Positions 47,716 to 56,216 of a stretch of DNA of 64,000 nucleotides are shown one piece after another. The notes beneath the pieces were generated by a model. It worked only from the letters and a program-made list of their open reading frames with translations. It made no database searches and was not told the origin of the DNA. The DNA is from Amycolatopsis iheyensis. GTDB lineage: Bacteria; Actinomycetota; Actinomycetes; Mycobacteriales; Pseudonocardiaceae. The stretch covers positions 1 to 64,000 of the forward strand of contig NZ_JAMXQV010000031.1 in NCBI RefSeq assembly GCF_024703995.1. The letters run 5' to 3'. The translations under genes were made by a program, and so were the position numbers. Positions within the stretch are counted from its first letter, which is position 1. Each line of letters begins with the position of its first letter.

Positions 47716-49824
47716 CTAGTGGACCGCCATCCCTTCCGGCATCGGCTCGAACCGGGCGTGGCGGCGGGTGAACGTCGCCGTGCCCGAGGTCATCGAGCGC
47801 AGGTCGATCAGGTAACGCAGCAGCTCCGTCGCCGGGACCTCCGCCTTGATCACCGTGCGGCCGCCGTCGCCGGCCTCCGTGCCCAGCACCCGGCCGCGGC
47901 GGGACGACAGGTCGCCCAGCACCGTGCCGAGGTGCTCGTCCGGCAGCCGGATCGCCACCTCCTCCAGCGGCTCGAGCATCGTGATGTGCCCGCTCGCCGC
48001 GGCCTCCCGCAGCGCCAGCGCACCCGCGGTCTGGAACGCCGCGTCCGACGAGTCGACGCTGTGGGCCTTCCCGTCGACCAGCGTCACCTTGACGTCGACC
48101 ACCGGGTGCCCGTCGGCCAGTCCCTTCTGCAGCTGGGCCCGCACCCCCTTCTCCACGCTCGGGATGAACTGGTGCGGCACCGACCCGCCGACGACCTTGT
48201 CGACGAACTGGAACCCGCCGCCCCGCGGCAGCGGCTCGACCTCGATGTCGCAGACGGCGAACTGGCCGTGCCCGCCGGACTGCTTGACGTGCCGCCCGTG
48301 GCCCTTGGCCGGCTTGCTGAACGTCGAGCGCAGGCTGATCTTCACCGGCTCGGTGTCGACGTCCGCGCCACCCGCCCGCAGCCGCGACAGCACGACGTCG
48401 GCGTGGGCCTCGCCCATGCACCACAGCACCAGCTGGCTGGTCTCGGCGTTGCGGTCCAGCCGCAGCGTCGGGTCGCCGGCGACGAGGCGGGAGAGGTTGC
48501 GCGCCAACGTGTCCTCGTCGCTGCGGGTCTTCGCGACCACCGCCACCGGCAGCAGCGGCTCCGGCATCGCCCACGGCTCCATCAGCAACGGCTCCTCCGG
48601 CGAGGAGACGGTGTCGCCGGTCTCGGCCGAGCCGACCTTCGTCAGCGCGCAGAGGTCACCCGCGACGCAGTAGGGCACTTCGCGGAGGTTCGCGCCGAGC
48701 GGGGAGTAGAGGTGCGCGACGCGCTCGTCGGCGTCGTGGTCCTCGTGCCCGCGCTCGGCCAGCCCGTGCCCGGACACGTGCACCGGACGCTCCGGCCGCA
48801 GCGTCCCGGAGAACACCCGGACGAGGGACACCCGGCCGACGTAGGAGTCGACGGCCGTCCGGACGACCTCCGCGGCGAGGGGGCCCGCGGGGTCGGCGGA
48901 GATGGCGGCGTGCGGCCCGCCGTCGGGCGTGGTCACGTCGGGCAGCTTGTGCTCCAGCGGCGAGGGGAATGCCCGGACGATCCCGTCGAGCACCTCGGCC
49001 AGGCCGATCCCGCTGGTCGCGCAGACCGGGATGACCGGGTGGAACGAGCCGCGCGCGACGGCCGTCTCGAGATCGGAGATCAGCGTGTCCTCGGCGATCT
49101 CCTCCCCGGCGAGGTAGCGGTCCATCAGGGACTCGTCCTCGCTCTCGGCGATGATCCCTTCGATGAGCTCGTTGCGGGCCTCGGCCATCCGCTCGAGATC
49201 GGCCGGGTCGGGCTCGCCGATCTTCGGCGGGTGCCCGCCGGAGTAGTCGAAGTACCGCTGGGTGATCAGCCCGACCAGGCCGTCGCCGGCGGGCAGGTAC
49301 AGCGGCAGCACGCCGGCGCCGAACGCGCTCTGGCAGGCGGCGATCTCGGCCATCGCGTCGGCCCGGTGGTGGTCGAGCCGGGAGACGACGACCGCGCGCG
49401 GCATGCCGACCGCCGCGCACTCCTCCCACACCGCGACTGTCGCCGCGTCGACGCCTTCGGCCGCGCAGACGACGAACAGCGCCGCGTCGGCCGCGCGCAG
49501 CCCGGCCCGCAGCTCACCGACGAAGTCGGCGTACCCCGGCGTGTCGATCAGGTTGATCTTGTGGCCGGAGTGCAGCACCGGCGCGACCGACAGGCCGACC
49601 GAACGCTGCTGGCGGACCGCCGCGGGGTCGTGGTCGCACACCGTCGTGCCGTCGACGACCGAGCCCGCGCGCGGCACCGTGCCGGACGCGGCGAGCAGGG
49701 CCTCGGTGAGGGTCGTCTTCCCGGAGCCGGACGGGCCGACGAGCACGACGTTGCGGACCTTCGCGGGGTCGTCCACAGCGACGGCGGCCCCGGTGTCGGC
49801 GTTCCTGGCTTGTTTGTCTGCCAT
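47716..49824 (-). CDS. EF-G-like GTPase (FusA2-type elongation factor G paralogue)
   Basis: A 702-residue translational GTPase of the EF-G-like group found beside canonical EF-G in actinobacteria. The G1 motif is the variant GPSGSGKTTLTE instead of the canonical AHVDAGKTT. G3 is INLIDTPGYADFVGELRAGL, and G4 is degenerate (VVVSRLDHHRAD). Domains II-V follow: KISLRSTFSKPAKGHGRHVK, GGSVPHQFIPSVEKGVRAQL and VTLVDGKAHSVDSSDAAFQT. The altered G1/G4 suggests changed nucleotide behaviour, and the cellular role of this subfamily is not settled. Start at 49824 behind GAGGAG. Confidence 0.9.
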   Translation of the reverse strand: MADKQARNADTGAAVAVDDPAKVRNVVLVGPSGSGKTTLTEALLAASGTVPRAGSVVDGTTVCDHDPAAVRQQRSVGLSVAPVLHSGHKINLIDTPGYADFVGELRAGLRAADAALFVVCAAEGVDAATVAVWEECAAVGMPRAVVVSRLDHHRADAMAEIAACQSAFGAGVLPLYLPAGDGLVGLITQRYFDYSGGHPPKIGEPDPADLERMAEARNELIEGIIAESEDESLMDRYLAGEEIAEDTLISDLETAVARGSFHPVIPVCATSGIGLAEVLDGIVRAFPSPLEHKLPDVTTPDGGPHAAISADPAGPLAAEVVRTAVDSYVGRVSLVRVFSGTLRPERPVHVSGHGLAERGHEDHDADERVAHLYSPLGANLREVPYCVAGDLCALTKVGSAETGDTVSSPEEPLLMEPWAMPEPLLPVAVVAKTRSDEDTLARNLSRLVAGDPTLRLDRNAETSQLVLWCMGEAHADVVLSRLRAGGADVDTEPVKISLRSTFSKPAKGHGRHVKQSGGHGQFAVCDIEVEPLPRGGGFQFVDKVVGGSVPHQFIPSVEKGVRAQLQKGLADGHPVVDVKVTLVDGKAHSVDSSDAAFQTAGALALREAAASGHITMLEPLEEVAIRLPDEHLGTVLGDLSSRRGRVLGTEAGDGGRTVIKAEVPATELLRYLIDLRSMTSGTATFTRRHARFEPMPEGMAVH

Positions 49825-49954
49825 GACGACTCCTCGGCGAACGGCTGGTGTACGGGATGTGTCCTCGATCACACACCCGCTACCCTGGTCACGGCAAGGC
49901 AGGGCTCCCGGGACCAGCCGAATGCCCGGGGGCGCACGGGGCGGGGGGAGTGTC

Positions 49955-51397
49955 ATGGACAGGCGGACGTTCTTGCGGGTTTCCGGAGCGGTCCCGGTGG
50001 CGGGCTTGGCCGGGTGGCCGCCACCGGACGACTGGGAGCGGTTGCGCCGGCGGCTGAGCGGGCCGTTGTTCCGGCCGGGCGACGCGGGTTACCCGGAAGC
50101 CAAGCAGGGCTTTTTCACGATGTACGACGACCGGATGCCGGCGGCCGTGGTCGGCGCCGCCCGCGTCGAAGACGTCCAGGAGGCCGTCGGCTTCGCGGCG
50201 CGGCACGGCCTGCCGATCGCGGCGCGCAGCGGCGGGCACAGCTATCCCGGCTACTCCACTGTGGACGGCGGGATCGTGGTGGAGCTCAGCCGGTTCTCGG
50301 GGATCGAGGTCCGTTCCGGCGGCCAGGCGGTGCTCGGCGCCGGTGCCCAGCTGGGCCCGATCGCGACCACGCTCGCCGCGGCCGGGCGGGTGCTGCCGGC
50401 GGGCAGCTGCGGCACGGTCGGCATCGCCGGGCTGGCCCTCGGCGGCGGTGTCGGCGTCATCGACCGCAAGTACGGGCTGACGTGCGACCACCTGGTGGCG
50501 GCGCGCGTCGTCACGGCGGACGGCCGGGTGCGCACGGTCTCGGCCACGGCGGAGCCGGACCTGTTCTGGGCCCTGCGCGGCGGGGGCGGCGGGAACTTCG
50601 GGATCGTCACCGGGTTCACCTTCCGCACGGTGCCGATCGCCGACGTGGCGAGCTTCCAGCTGTACTTCCCGCCGGCCGCCGGGGCCGACCTGCTCGCCGC
50701 CTGGCAGGAGTGGCAGCCGACCGGCCCGGACGAGCTGTGGTCGGGGATGGGCCTCGCGGCGAACGAGGCGTCGCTCGGCGGCACGTTCCTCGGGCCCGAA
50801 TCGCGGCTGAAGGAGCTGCTCGACGACCTGGTCCGCCGGGTCGGCACCCCGCCGATCGAGCAGCGGCAGCGGGTGTCGGACCACCTGAGCGCGATGCGGA
50901 CGTTCGACGACCACGACTCCCGGCCGTCGGCCGCGGCGGGCCGGGGGACCTACATCGGGACGTCGCGGATGCTGACCCGGCGGCTCGACGACCCGGGCGC
51001 GGTCGTCGAGGTGCTCACCCGCGACCCGCTGGTCCGCACGATCGTCGACTCGGCGGGCGGCGCGATCGCGCGCGTCGGCGCCCGCGAGACGGCGTTCCCG
51101 TACCGGTCGGCGCTGGCGAGCCTCCAGTTCCTGCACGGCGCGGAGCCGGAGAGCGGCGGCGAAGCCGGGGCGCGGCGTTCGCTGGCCGCCGTGCGTGACG
51201 GGCTCGGGCCGGAGTTCGGCGCGACCGGGTACGTCAACTACCTCGACCCGGAGATGCCGGACTGGGCGCGGGCGTACTACGGGGTGAACCTGCCGCGGTT
51301 GCGCGCTGTCGCCCGAAAGTATGACCCGCGAGGGATTTTCGCTTTCCCGCAAGGACTTTCCACGCCCCGCTCGACTGTCCACATCGGAGCAACCTAG
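49955..51397 (+). CDS. Tat-exported berberine-bridge-type FAD oxidase
   Basis: A 480-residue flavoprotein. The N-terminus MDRRTFLRVSGAVPVAGLAG has the twin-arginine motif R-R-T-F-L-R plus a hydrophobic stretch. The FAD-binding type-4 domain shows ARSGGHSYPGYST with His95 and LPAGSCGTVGIAGLALGGGV with Cys152, the two residues that bind FAD covalently in BBE-like oxidases. The C-terminal BBE segment reads YVNYLDPEMPDWARAYYGVN and ARKYDPRGIFAFPQGL. Substrates in this family are sugars or phenolic and secondary-metabolite alcohols, not predictable here. ATG 49955 follows GGGGGGAG. No biosynthetic partners are adjacent. Confidence 0.9.
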   Translation: MDRRTFLRVSGAVPVAGLAGWPPPDDWERLRRRLSGPLFRPGDAGYPEAKQGFFTMYDDRMPAAVVGAARVEDVQEAVGFAARHGLPIAARSGGHSYPGYSTVDGGIVVELSRFSGIEVRSGGQAVLGAGAQLGPIATTLAAAGRVLPAGSCGTVGIAGLALGGGVGVIDRKYGLTCDHLVAARVVTADGRVRTVSATAEPDLFWALRGGGGGNFGIVTGFTFRTVPIADVASFQLYFPPAAGADLLAAWQEWQPTGPDELWSGMGLAANEASLGGTFLGPESRLKELLDDLVRRVGTPPIEQRQRVSDHLSAMRTFDDHDSRPSAAAGRGTYIGTSRMLTRRLDDPGAVVEVLTRDPLVRTIVDSAGGAIARVGARETAFPYRSALASLQFLHGAEPESGGEAGARRSLAAVRDGLGPEFGATGYVNYLDPEMPDWARAYYGVNLPRLRAVARKYDPRGIFAFPQGLSTPRSTVHIGAT

Positions 51398-51427
51398 ACT
51401 GCCCCGAACCCGGCAGAGAGGCAGCGC

Positions 51428-52411
51428 GTGCTCGACCTGGCATTCTCCACAGAGGACCTGGCGCACACCCGGTTCGCGTTCTCCCCGGCGTGGGAGATCG
51501 TGGCGAGCGTCCGCGTCCTGAACCAGCCGGGGGAGCACGCCCTGCACCTGCCGTGGGTCAAACGCGCCACCGCGGCGCTCGACGAGGCCGGGCTCGACAT
51601 CGAGCTGCTGCGCGACCTCGTCCCGCTGCGGCACCTGCCCGGCTTCCTCGCCGGGACGCCGTCGACGCCGTTGCCGGAGCTGGCCGACGAGCTCGCCGAC
51701 CTGCGCGACGTGCCCGGCCGACTGGTCCGGCGCGAGCTGGACGCGATGAGCGGGCCGCGCTCACCCGCGTTGAACCGCTTCCACCGCGACCCCGAAGCCG
51801 GTCTCGAGCGGCTCGCGACGCTGATGGAGCGGTACTGGGAGCTGGTCCTGGCGCCCGACTGGCCGCGGATCCGAGCGCTGCTCGAAGCCGACGTGCTGCA
51901 CCGGTCCCGGCTGCTGGCCCAGGGCGGCGCCGCCGAGCTGTTCAACGACCTCACTCCGCTGGTCCGCTGGCAGGGCGGCACGCTCACGGTGGCTCACCGG
52001 CACCTGCACGCGGCGGTGCCGCTCGACGGGCGCGGCCTGGTGCTGGTGCCCTCGGCGTTCGTCTGGCCGCGGGTGTTCTCCAAGACCGACCCGCGCTGGC
52101 AGCCGGTGCTGCGCTATCCGCCGCGCGGGATCGCCACGCTGTGGGAGACCGGCACGGCCACCGCGCCCGCCGCGCTGGCCGCCGTCGTGGGCCGCGGCCG
52201 CGCGATGCTGCTGACCGAGCTGGCCGCGCCGGCGTCCACCGCGGAGCTGGCCCGCCGCACCCGGCTGACCCCGGGCGCGGTGTCGCAGCACCTCGGCGCG
52301 CTGAAGGCGGCGGGCCTGGTCAGCGGCCACCGTGCCGGACGTCACGTGCTCTACGGGCGCACCCGGCTCGCGGAAGCCCTGGTCGCGGGCACCGGCGAAG
52401 TGGACTGCTGA
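51428..52411 (+). CDS. ArsR-type winged-helix regulator with DUF5937-like N-terminal domain
   Basis: A 327-residue protein. Residues 1-230 form a helical domain common to actinomycete regulators (LDLAFSTEDLAHTRFAFSPA; ERLATLMERYWELVLAPDWP; LVLVPSAFVWPRVF). Residues 240-320 form an ArsR/SmtB helix-turn-helix: RAMLLTELAAPASTAELARR, LTPGAVSQHLGALKAAGLVS, GRHVLYGRT. No metal-binding cysteines are apparent, so sensing is likely by the N-terminal domain. GTG 51428 follows AGAGAGG. It sits between the oxidase and pdxS on the same strand, with no evidence of co-regulation. Confidence 0.83.
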   Translation: MLDLAFSTEDLAHTRFAFSPAWEIVASVRVLNQPGEHALHLPWVKRATAALDEAGLDIELLRDLVPLRHLPGFLAGTPSTPLPELADELADLRDVPGRLVRRELDAMSGPRSPALNRFHRDPEAGLERLATLMERYWELVLAPDWPRIRALLEADVLHRSRLLAQGGAAELFNDLTPLVRWQGGTLTVAHRHLHAAVPLDGRGLVLVPSAFVWPRVFSKTDPRWQPVLRYPPRGIATLWETGTATAPAALAAVVGRGRAMLLTELAAPASTAELARRTRLTPGAVSQHLGALKAAGLVSGHRAGRHVLYGRTRLAEALVAGTGEVDC

Positions 52412-52501
52412 GATACCCGCGTACTGGCCTGCTTGAAGGGTCCACCGCCGACCTACGCTCGGATTCGTCACCTCCTGTTCTCCGTGTGGAAAGGCCCCGT
52501 C

Positions 52502-53425
52502 GTGTCCGAGCAGCAGACCACTCCTTCGAACGGCACCGTCCAGTCCGTCACCGGCACCGCCAAGGTGAAGCGCGGCATGGCCGAGATGCTCAAGGGCGGC
52601 GTGATCATGGACGTGGTCACCGCCGAGCAGGCCAAGATCGCCGAAGACGCCGGCGCGGTCGCGGTGATGGCGCTGGAGCGCGTCCCGGCCGACATCCGCG
52701 CCCAGGGCGGCGTCGCGCGGATGAGCGACCCCGACCTGATCGACGGCATCATTTCGACCGTCTCGATCCCGGTGATGGCCAAGGCTCGCATCGGCCACTT
52801 CGTCGAGGCGCAGGTCCTGCAGTCCCTCGGCGTCGACTACGTGGACGAGTCCGAGGTCCTCACCCCGGCCGACTACGCCAACCACATCGACAAGTGGGCG
52901 TTCACGGTGCCGTTCGTCTGCGGCGCGACCAACCTGGGCGAGGCCCTGCGCCGGATCACCGAGGGCGCGGCGATGATCCGTTCCAAGGGCGAGGCGGGCA
53001 CGGGCGACGTCTCCAACGCGACGACGCACATGCGCCAGATCCGCGCCCAGATCCGGCGGTTGCAGTCGCTGCCCGAGGACGAGCTGTTCGTCGCGGCGAA
53101 GGAGCTGCAGGCGCCGTACGAGCTGGTGCGCGAGGTGGCTGCCAACGGCAAGCTCCCGGTGGTGCTGTTCACGGCGGGCGGCATCGCCACCCCGGCGGAC
53201 GCGGCGATGATGATGCAGCTGGGCGCGGAGGGCGTGTTCGTCGGCTCGGGCATCTTCAAGTCGGGCAACCCGGCCCAGCGCGCGGAGGCGATCGTGAAGG
53301 CGACGACGTTCTACGACGACCCGGATGTGCTCGCCAAGGTTTCGCGTGGGTTGGGTGAGGCCATGGTGGGGATCAATGTCGAGGAGCTGCCGGAGCCGCA
53401 CCGGCTGGCCGAGCGCGGCTGGTGA
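52502..53425 (+). CDS. pdxS: pyridoxal 5'-phosphate synthase, synthase subunit
   Basis: A 307-residue (beta/alpha)8 enzyme making PLP from ribose-5-phosphate, glyceraldehyde-3-phosphate and ammonia channelled from PdxT. Key residues are Asp37 (GGVIMDVVTAEQAKIAEDAG), the Schiff-base Lys94 (SIPVMAKARIGHFVEAQ), and the phosphate loop GEAGTGDVSNATTHMRQI and GIATPADAAMMMQLGAEGVF. GTG 52502 follows GGAAAGG. A strong terminator follows directly, and the partner pdxT lies 2.8 kb downstream, separated by four unrelated genes, instead of the usual adjacency. Confidence 0.96.
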   Translation: MSEQQTTPSNGTVQSVTGTAKVKRGMAEMLKGGVIMDVVTAEQAKIAEDAGAVAVMALERVPADIRAQGGVARMSDPDLIDGIISTVSIPVMAKARIGHFVEAQVLQSLGVDYVDESEVLTPADYANHIDKWAFTVPFVCGATNLGEALRRITEGAAMIRSKGEAGTGDVSNATTHMRQIRAQIRRLQSLPEDELFVAAKELQAPYELVREVAANGKLPVVLFTAGGIATPADAAMMMQLGAEGVFVGSGIFKSGNPAQRAEAIVKATTFYDDPDVLAKVSRGLGEAMVGINVEELPEPHRLAERGW

Positions 53426-53449
53426 GTTCTTGCTGTAGCGAAACGATTT

Positions 53450-53488
53450 CCGGGCCCGCGCCGCCGAACTTCGGCGGCGCGGGCCCGG
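53450..53488 (+). terminator. strong terminator after pdxS
   Basis: CCGGGCCCGCGCCGCCGAA and its complement form a 19-bp perfect stem around a single base, followed by TTGTTT, 25 bases past the stop. Confidence 0.85.
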
Positions 53489-53561
53489 TTGTTTCGGCGG
53501 CGCGGTCGGGATCGATCCGGTCGGGCGTGACGAGGTCGATGAGCTCGTATGGGAACTAGGA

Positions 53562-54320
53562 CTAGGTGGCCCGGTACCGCACGGCGCTCGGCTCGGGTCG
53601 CCCGGACTCCCAGATCTCCCGCCCGATCATCTTTCCCAGCTCGCCGAAGCAGCCCTGGACGCCAAGCCGGTGGACGCAGAACCACCAGGCGTCCAGTTCA
53701 TTCGCGATGAATCCGCGAAGCCGCTCCTGGTAGGAGTTGAACGCCCGGTCGTCGCCGAACGGGATCTCTTGGAACTCAGGTCGGGTTTCCCTGACGTGCA
53801 GTTCCACTCGGTCCCAGTACTCGGATGGCTGATCGAGCTCGCCGGGCTCGTCGGTCGCGAGGATGTTCAGGTGGTGGAAGCGCCCGGACTTCCCGTACCG
53901 GGCGAACACCGCGAAGACGAGGGGGATGACCTTGCTCGCCGTGATGCGCTCCCCGAGCCGGGCGGAGTCCCCGGGGGCCCCCGATCGCTCCATGCCGTCG
54001 CTGATCGCTGCCAGCATGAGCGCATTCAGCTTCTCGATGTCATGGCCCCAGCGCCTGAGCTGGTCGTTCGTGGGCCAGCTGTCTTCGTCCTCGACGGCCT
54101 TGCACCCGAGCATGACCTTCATCGTCTTCTCGGTGCCGATGCTCCCGAGCGAGAAGACTGTGTCGCCATCGGTGCGCACGTGCCGCATGTCCCTGATGGC
54201 GCGGATCGAGTCGCGCATCAGGTTTCGCGCAGCCTCCGACTCTTCGAGGAGGGCGAAACCTTGGCGCGCGGACAGGGCGGGGTGCAGCGCTGACCGGGGT
54301 TCGGCGGGCGTCGGTGTCAT
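53562..54320 (-). CDS. hypothetical protein with HEPN-like helical signature
   Basis: A 252-residue soluble protein not matched to a named family. Residues 20-110 form long helices: ESEAARNLMRDSIRAIRDMR, then TEKTMKVMLGCKAVEDED, then LRRWGHDIEKLNALMLAAI. The E-K-x-x-K followed about 25 residues later by G-H-D-(I/L)-E-K-L is the pattern seen in HEPN/AbiV-type proteins. The second half (FHHLNILATDEPGELDQPSE, YQERLRGFIANELDAWWFCV) is unfamiliar. Start at 54320. Longer frames from 54380 overlap the regulator end region. It stands alone in the block that separates pdxS and pdxT, consistent with insertion. Confidence 0.6.
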   Translation of the reverse strand: MTPTPAEPRSALHPALSARQGFALLEESEAARNLMRDSIRAIRDMRHVRTDGDTVFSLGSIGTEKTMKVMLGCKAVEDEDSWPTNDQLRRWGHDIEKLNALMLAAISDGMERSGAPGDSARLGERITASKVIPLVFAVFARYGKSGRFHHLNILATDEPGELDQPSEYWDRVELHVRETRPEFQEIPFGDDRAFNSYQERLRGFIANELDAWWFCVHRLGVQGCFGELGKMIGREIWESGRPEPSAVRYRAT

Positions 54321-54380
54321 GGACTCTCGTCTCTCGTTCGCGGTAGGCGCACCGCCCCGCCGAGCGCGGCTGGTGACCAC

Positions 54381-54944
54381 CTAGACGTACTCCGAAATCT
54401 CGACACCGTAAGTACCCGGCTCGAGGGCTTCGAAGATGTGCGGGACGTCGCCCGGGTAGGAGATGTAGTCGCCGGGGTTCAGCTCCTCCGGGGCCTCCAG
54501 CACGCCCACCCGGGCGCGGCCCGCGCACAGCACGATGTGCTCCATCACGCCGGTCATGTGCGGGTCCGACCGTCGCGGTGTGCCCGGCTCCGCTCGGATG
54601 AGGTACATGTCGCGGCGCGCGGACGGGGGACATGCCGACAGCAGCGTGCACGCGTAGTCAGCGTGCTCGGCGAACACCGTCGGGCCCTTGCCCGCGCGGA
54701 TCACGCGGACCTTCGGGCGCTCCGGCTCGACCAGCCGGGAGAACGGCACGTCCAGGGCGACGCCGAGGGCCCACAGCGTCTCGACGCTCGGGTTGCCGGT
54801 GCCGGACTCCAGCTGGGAGAGCGTCGACTTGGCGAGGCCTGCGCGGCGGGCGACCTCGGTCAGGGACAAGCCCGCGCGGGTGCGCTCGCGGCGCAGGGAC
54901 GCCGCGATGATCTCCAGTGGTGCGCCCGTCGTTTCCTGCGACAT
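54381..54944 (-). CDS. XRE regulator with C-terminal cupin
   Basis: A 187-residue regulator. Residues 8-65 form an XRE helix-turn-helix (LSLTEVARRAGLAKSTLSQL, ESGTGNPSVETLWAL), and residues 105-187 a small cupin sensing domain (HMTGVMEHIVLCAGRARVGV; ELNPGDYISYPGDVPHIFEA). It is the typical local regulator of azlCD-type exporters and is divergent from them. ATG 54944 was chosen (GGAG eight bases upstream); an ATG five codons earlier (MERTAM) has a poorer site. The three GTTC-N6-GAAC dyads between the genes are its probable operators. Confidence 0.88.
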   Translation of the reverse strand: MSQETTGAPLEIIAASLRRERTRAGLSLTEVARRAGLAKSTLSQLESGTGNPSVETLWALGVALDVPFSRLVEPERPKVRVIRAGKGPTVFAEHADYACTLLSACPPSARRDMYLIRAEPGTPRRSDPHMTGVMEHIVLCAGRARVGVLEAPEELNPGDYISYPGDVPHIFEALEPGTYGVEISEYV

Positions 54945-54969
54945 TGCTGTTCGCTCCATCGGTCGTTCT

Positions 54970-55033
54970 GTTCGCCTTGACGAACACGGGTGCCTGTGTT
55001 CACCATAGAACACATGCGTTCGATATGGCGAAC
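54970..55033. promoter_or_regulatory. three phased GTTC...GAAC operators between the XRE gene and azlC
   Basis: GTTCGCCTTGACGAAC (54970-54985), GTGTTCACCATAGAACAC (54996-55013) and GTTCGATATGGCGAAC (55018-55033) are all dyads with a 6-bp spacer. The second abuts the chosen azlC ATG, and the third lies inside its first codons, so binding would block both initiation and early elongation. Confidence 0.7.
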
Positions 55034-55706
55034 ACTCGATCGGGGCCTCGCCCGTGACATCGGCCTGGTCTGCTTGGCCGATTGTCTCGTGGGCGTGTCC
55101 TACGGGGCCATCGCGGTGAGCTCGGGCTTCCCGCTGTGGCTGCCGATGCTGATGTCGCTGCTGGTCTTCGCCGGCGCGTCGCAGTTCATGTTCATCGGCA
55201 TCGTGGCCGCCGGCGGCAACCCGTTCGCCGCCGTGCTCGCCGGGCTGCTGGCCAACGCGCGGCACCTGCCCTTCGGCTTCGCGATCGGTGACGTCCTGGG
55301 CAAGCGGTGGCCCGCCCGGCTGGCCGGCAGCCACCTGATGATCGACGAATCGGTGGCGTTCGCACTGGCCCAGCGCGAGGCCGACCGCCGCCGGGCGGCG
55401 TACTGGGCGTGCAGTCTCGGCCTGTTCGTCTGCTGGAACGTCGGCGTGGTCGCGGGCGCGTTCGCCGGCTCGGTCATCAAGGACACCGACGTCTTCGGCC
55501 TCGACGCCGCCTTCCCGGCGGTGCTGCTGGCGCTGGTGCTGCCGTCGTTGCGCGACCGCGCGGCCCGGCTGCCGGTGGTGGTGGGCGTGGTGGTCGCGCT
55601 GGCGGCGACGCCGTTCCTGCCCGCCGGGCTGCCGGTGCTGCTCGCCCTGGCCGGCGTCGTCGTGGGTGCGCTGGCGAAGGAACCCGAACTGCAGGAGGTG
55701 GCCTGA
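55014..55706 (+). CDS. azlC: AzlC-family branched-chain amino acid exporter, large subunit
   Basis: A 230-residue membrane protein of the AzlC/YgaZ family. RDIGLVCLADCLVGVSYGAI, FASQFMFIGIVAAGGNPFAA-type region (VFAGASQFMFIGIVAAGG) and LLANARHLPFGFAIGDVLG are diagnostic, with eight or so helices. With AzlD it forms an exporter for branched-chain or related amino acids. I chose ATG 55014 (MRSIWRTLDRG); a GTG at 54990 would put an operator dyad inside the protein. Its stop overlaps the azlD start (TGATG). Confidence 0.9.
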   Translation: MRSIWRTLDRGLARDIGLVCLADCLVGVSYGAIAVSSGFPLWLPMLMSLLVFAGASQFMFIGIVAAGGNPFAAVLAGLLANARHLPFGFAIGDVLGKRWPARLAGSHLMIDESVAFALAQREADRRRAAYWACSLGLFVCWNVGVVAGAFAGSVIKDTDVFGLDAAFPAVLLALVLPSLRDRAARLPVVVGVVVALAATPFLPAGLPVLLALAGVVVGALAKEPELQEVA

Positions 55707-56026
55707 TGGACGGGGTGGAACTGCTGGTCGGCACGGCGGTGCTGGCGCTGGGGACGTTCGCGTTCCGGTTCGCCGGGCCGGTGCTGCGCAGCCGGGTGAA
55801 ATTGTCTCCTCGGGCGGAACGGCTGATGGCACTGGCGGCGGTGGTCCTGCTGGCGGCGCTGGTCGCGGTCAGCGCGTTGACCGAGGGGCACGGTTTCGCC
55901 GGCTTCGCGCGGCCGGCCGGGGTGCTGGTCGCGGGGGTGCTGGCGTGGCGCAAAGCGCCGTTCGTCCTGGTGGTGGTCGCCGCGGCGGCGACGGCGGCCT
56001 TGCTGAGGCTGGCCGGAGTGCCCTGA
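55706..56026 (+). CDS. azlD: AzlD-family branched-chain amino acid exporter, small subunit
   Basis: A 106-residue four-helix membrane protein: ELLVGTAVLALGTFAFRFAG, SPRAERLMALAAVVLLAALV, GVLVAGVLAWRKAPFVLVVV. The TF.FR.AG.VL motif and the length are those of AzlD/YgaH. It is coupled to azlC. Transcription probably ends at the inverted repeat 27 bases downstream. Confidence 0.88.
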   Translation: MDGVELLVGTAVLALGTFAFRFAGPVLRSRVKLSPRAERLMALAAVVLLAALVAVSALTEGHGFAGFARPAGVLVAGVLAWRKAPFVLVVVAAAATAALLRLAGVP

Positions 56027-56052
56027 CCGGCCCGCGCTGTTGGCGAGTTGCC

Positions 56053-56139
56053 AGCGCCCCAATGTGGCCTTCGGTGCGTGAGACGCACCGAAGGCCACAT
56101 TGGGTGCGCCGGACGCAACCAAGGCCACATTGGGGCGCT
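56053..56139. repeat. nested inverted repeat with two alternative hairpins
   Basis: The arm 56058-56079 (CCCAATGTGGCCTTCGGTGC...) is perfectly complementary over 22 bp to 56083-56104 with a GAG loop. The overlapping arm 56053-56071 (AGCGCCCCAATGTGGCCTT) is perfectly complementary over 19 bp to 56121-56139. The same left arm can therefore form either hairpin but not both. It probably terminates azlCD. The AAGGCCACATTGGG core appears three times. Confidence 0.85.
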
Positions 56140-56216
56140 CGGGACCGGGGTTGACCTGCCGGGGAGGCGGCGGGGGAGTGCGTCTAGGCTGGTGGGAAGG
56201 TCTTTCGGGAGGTCGG

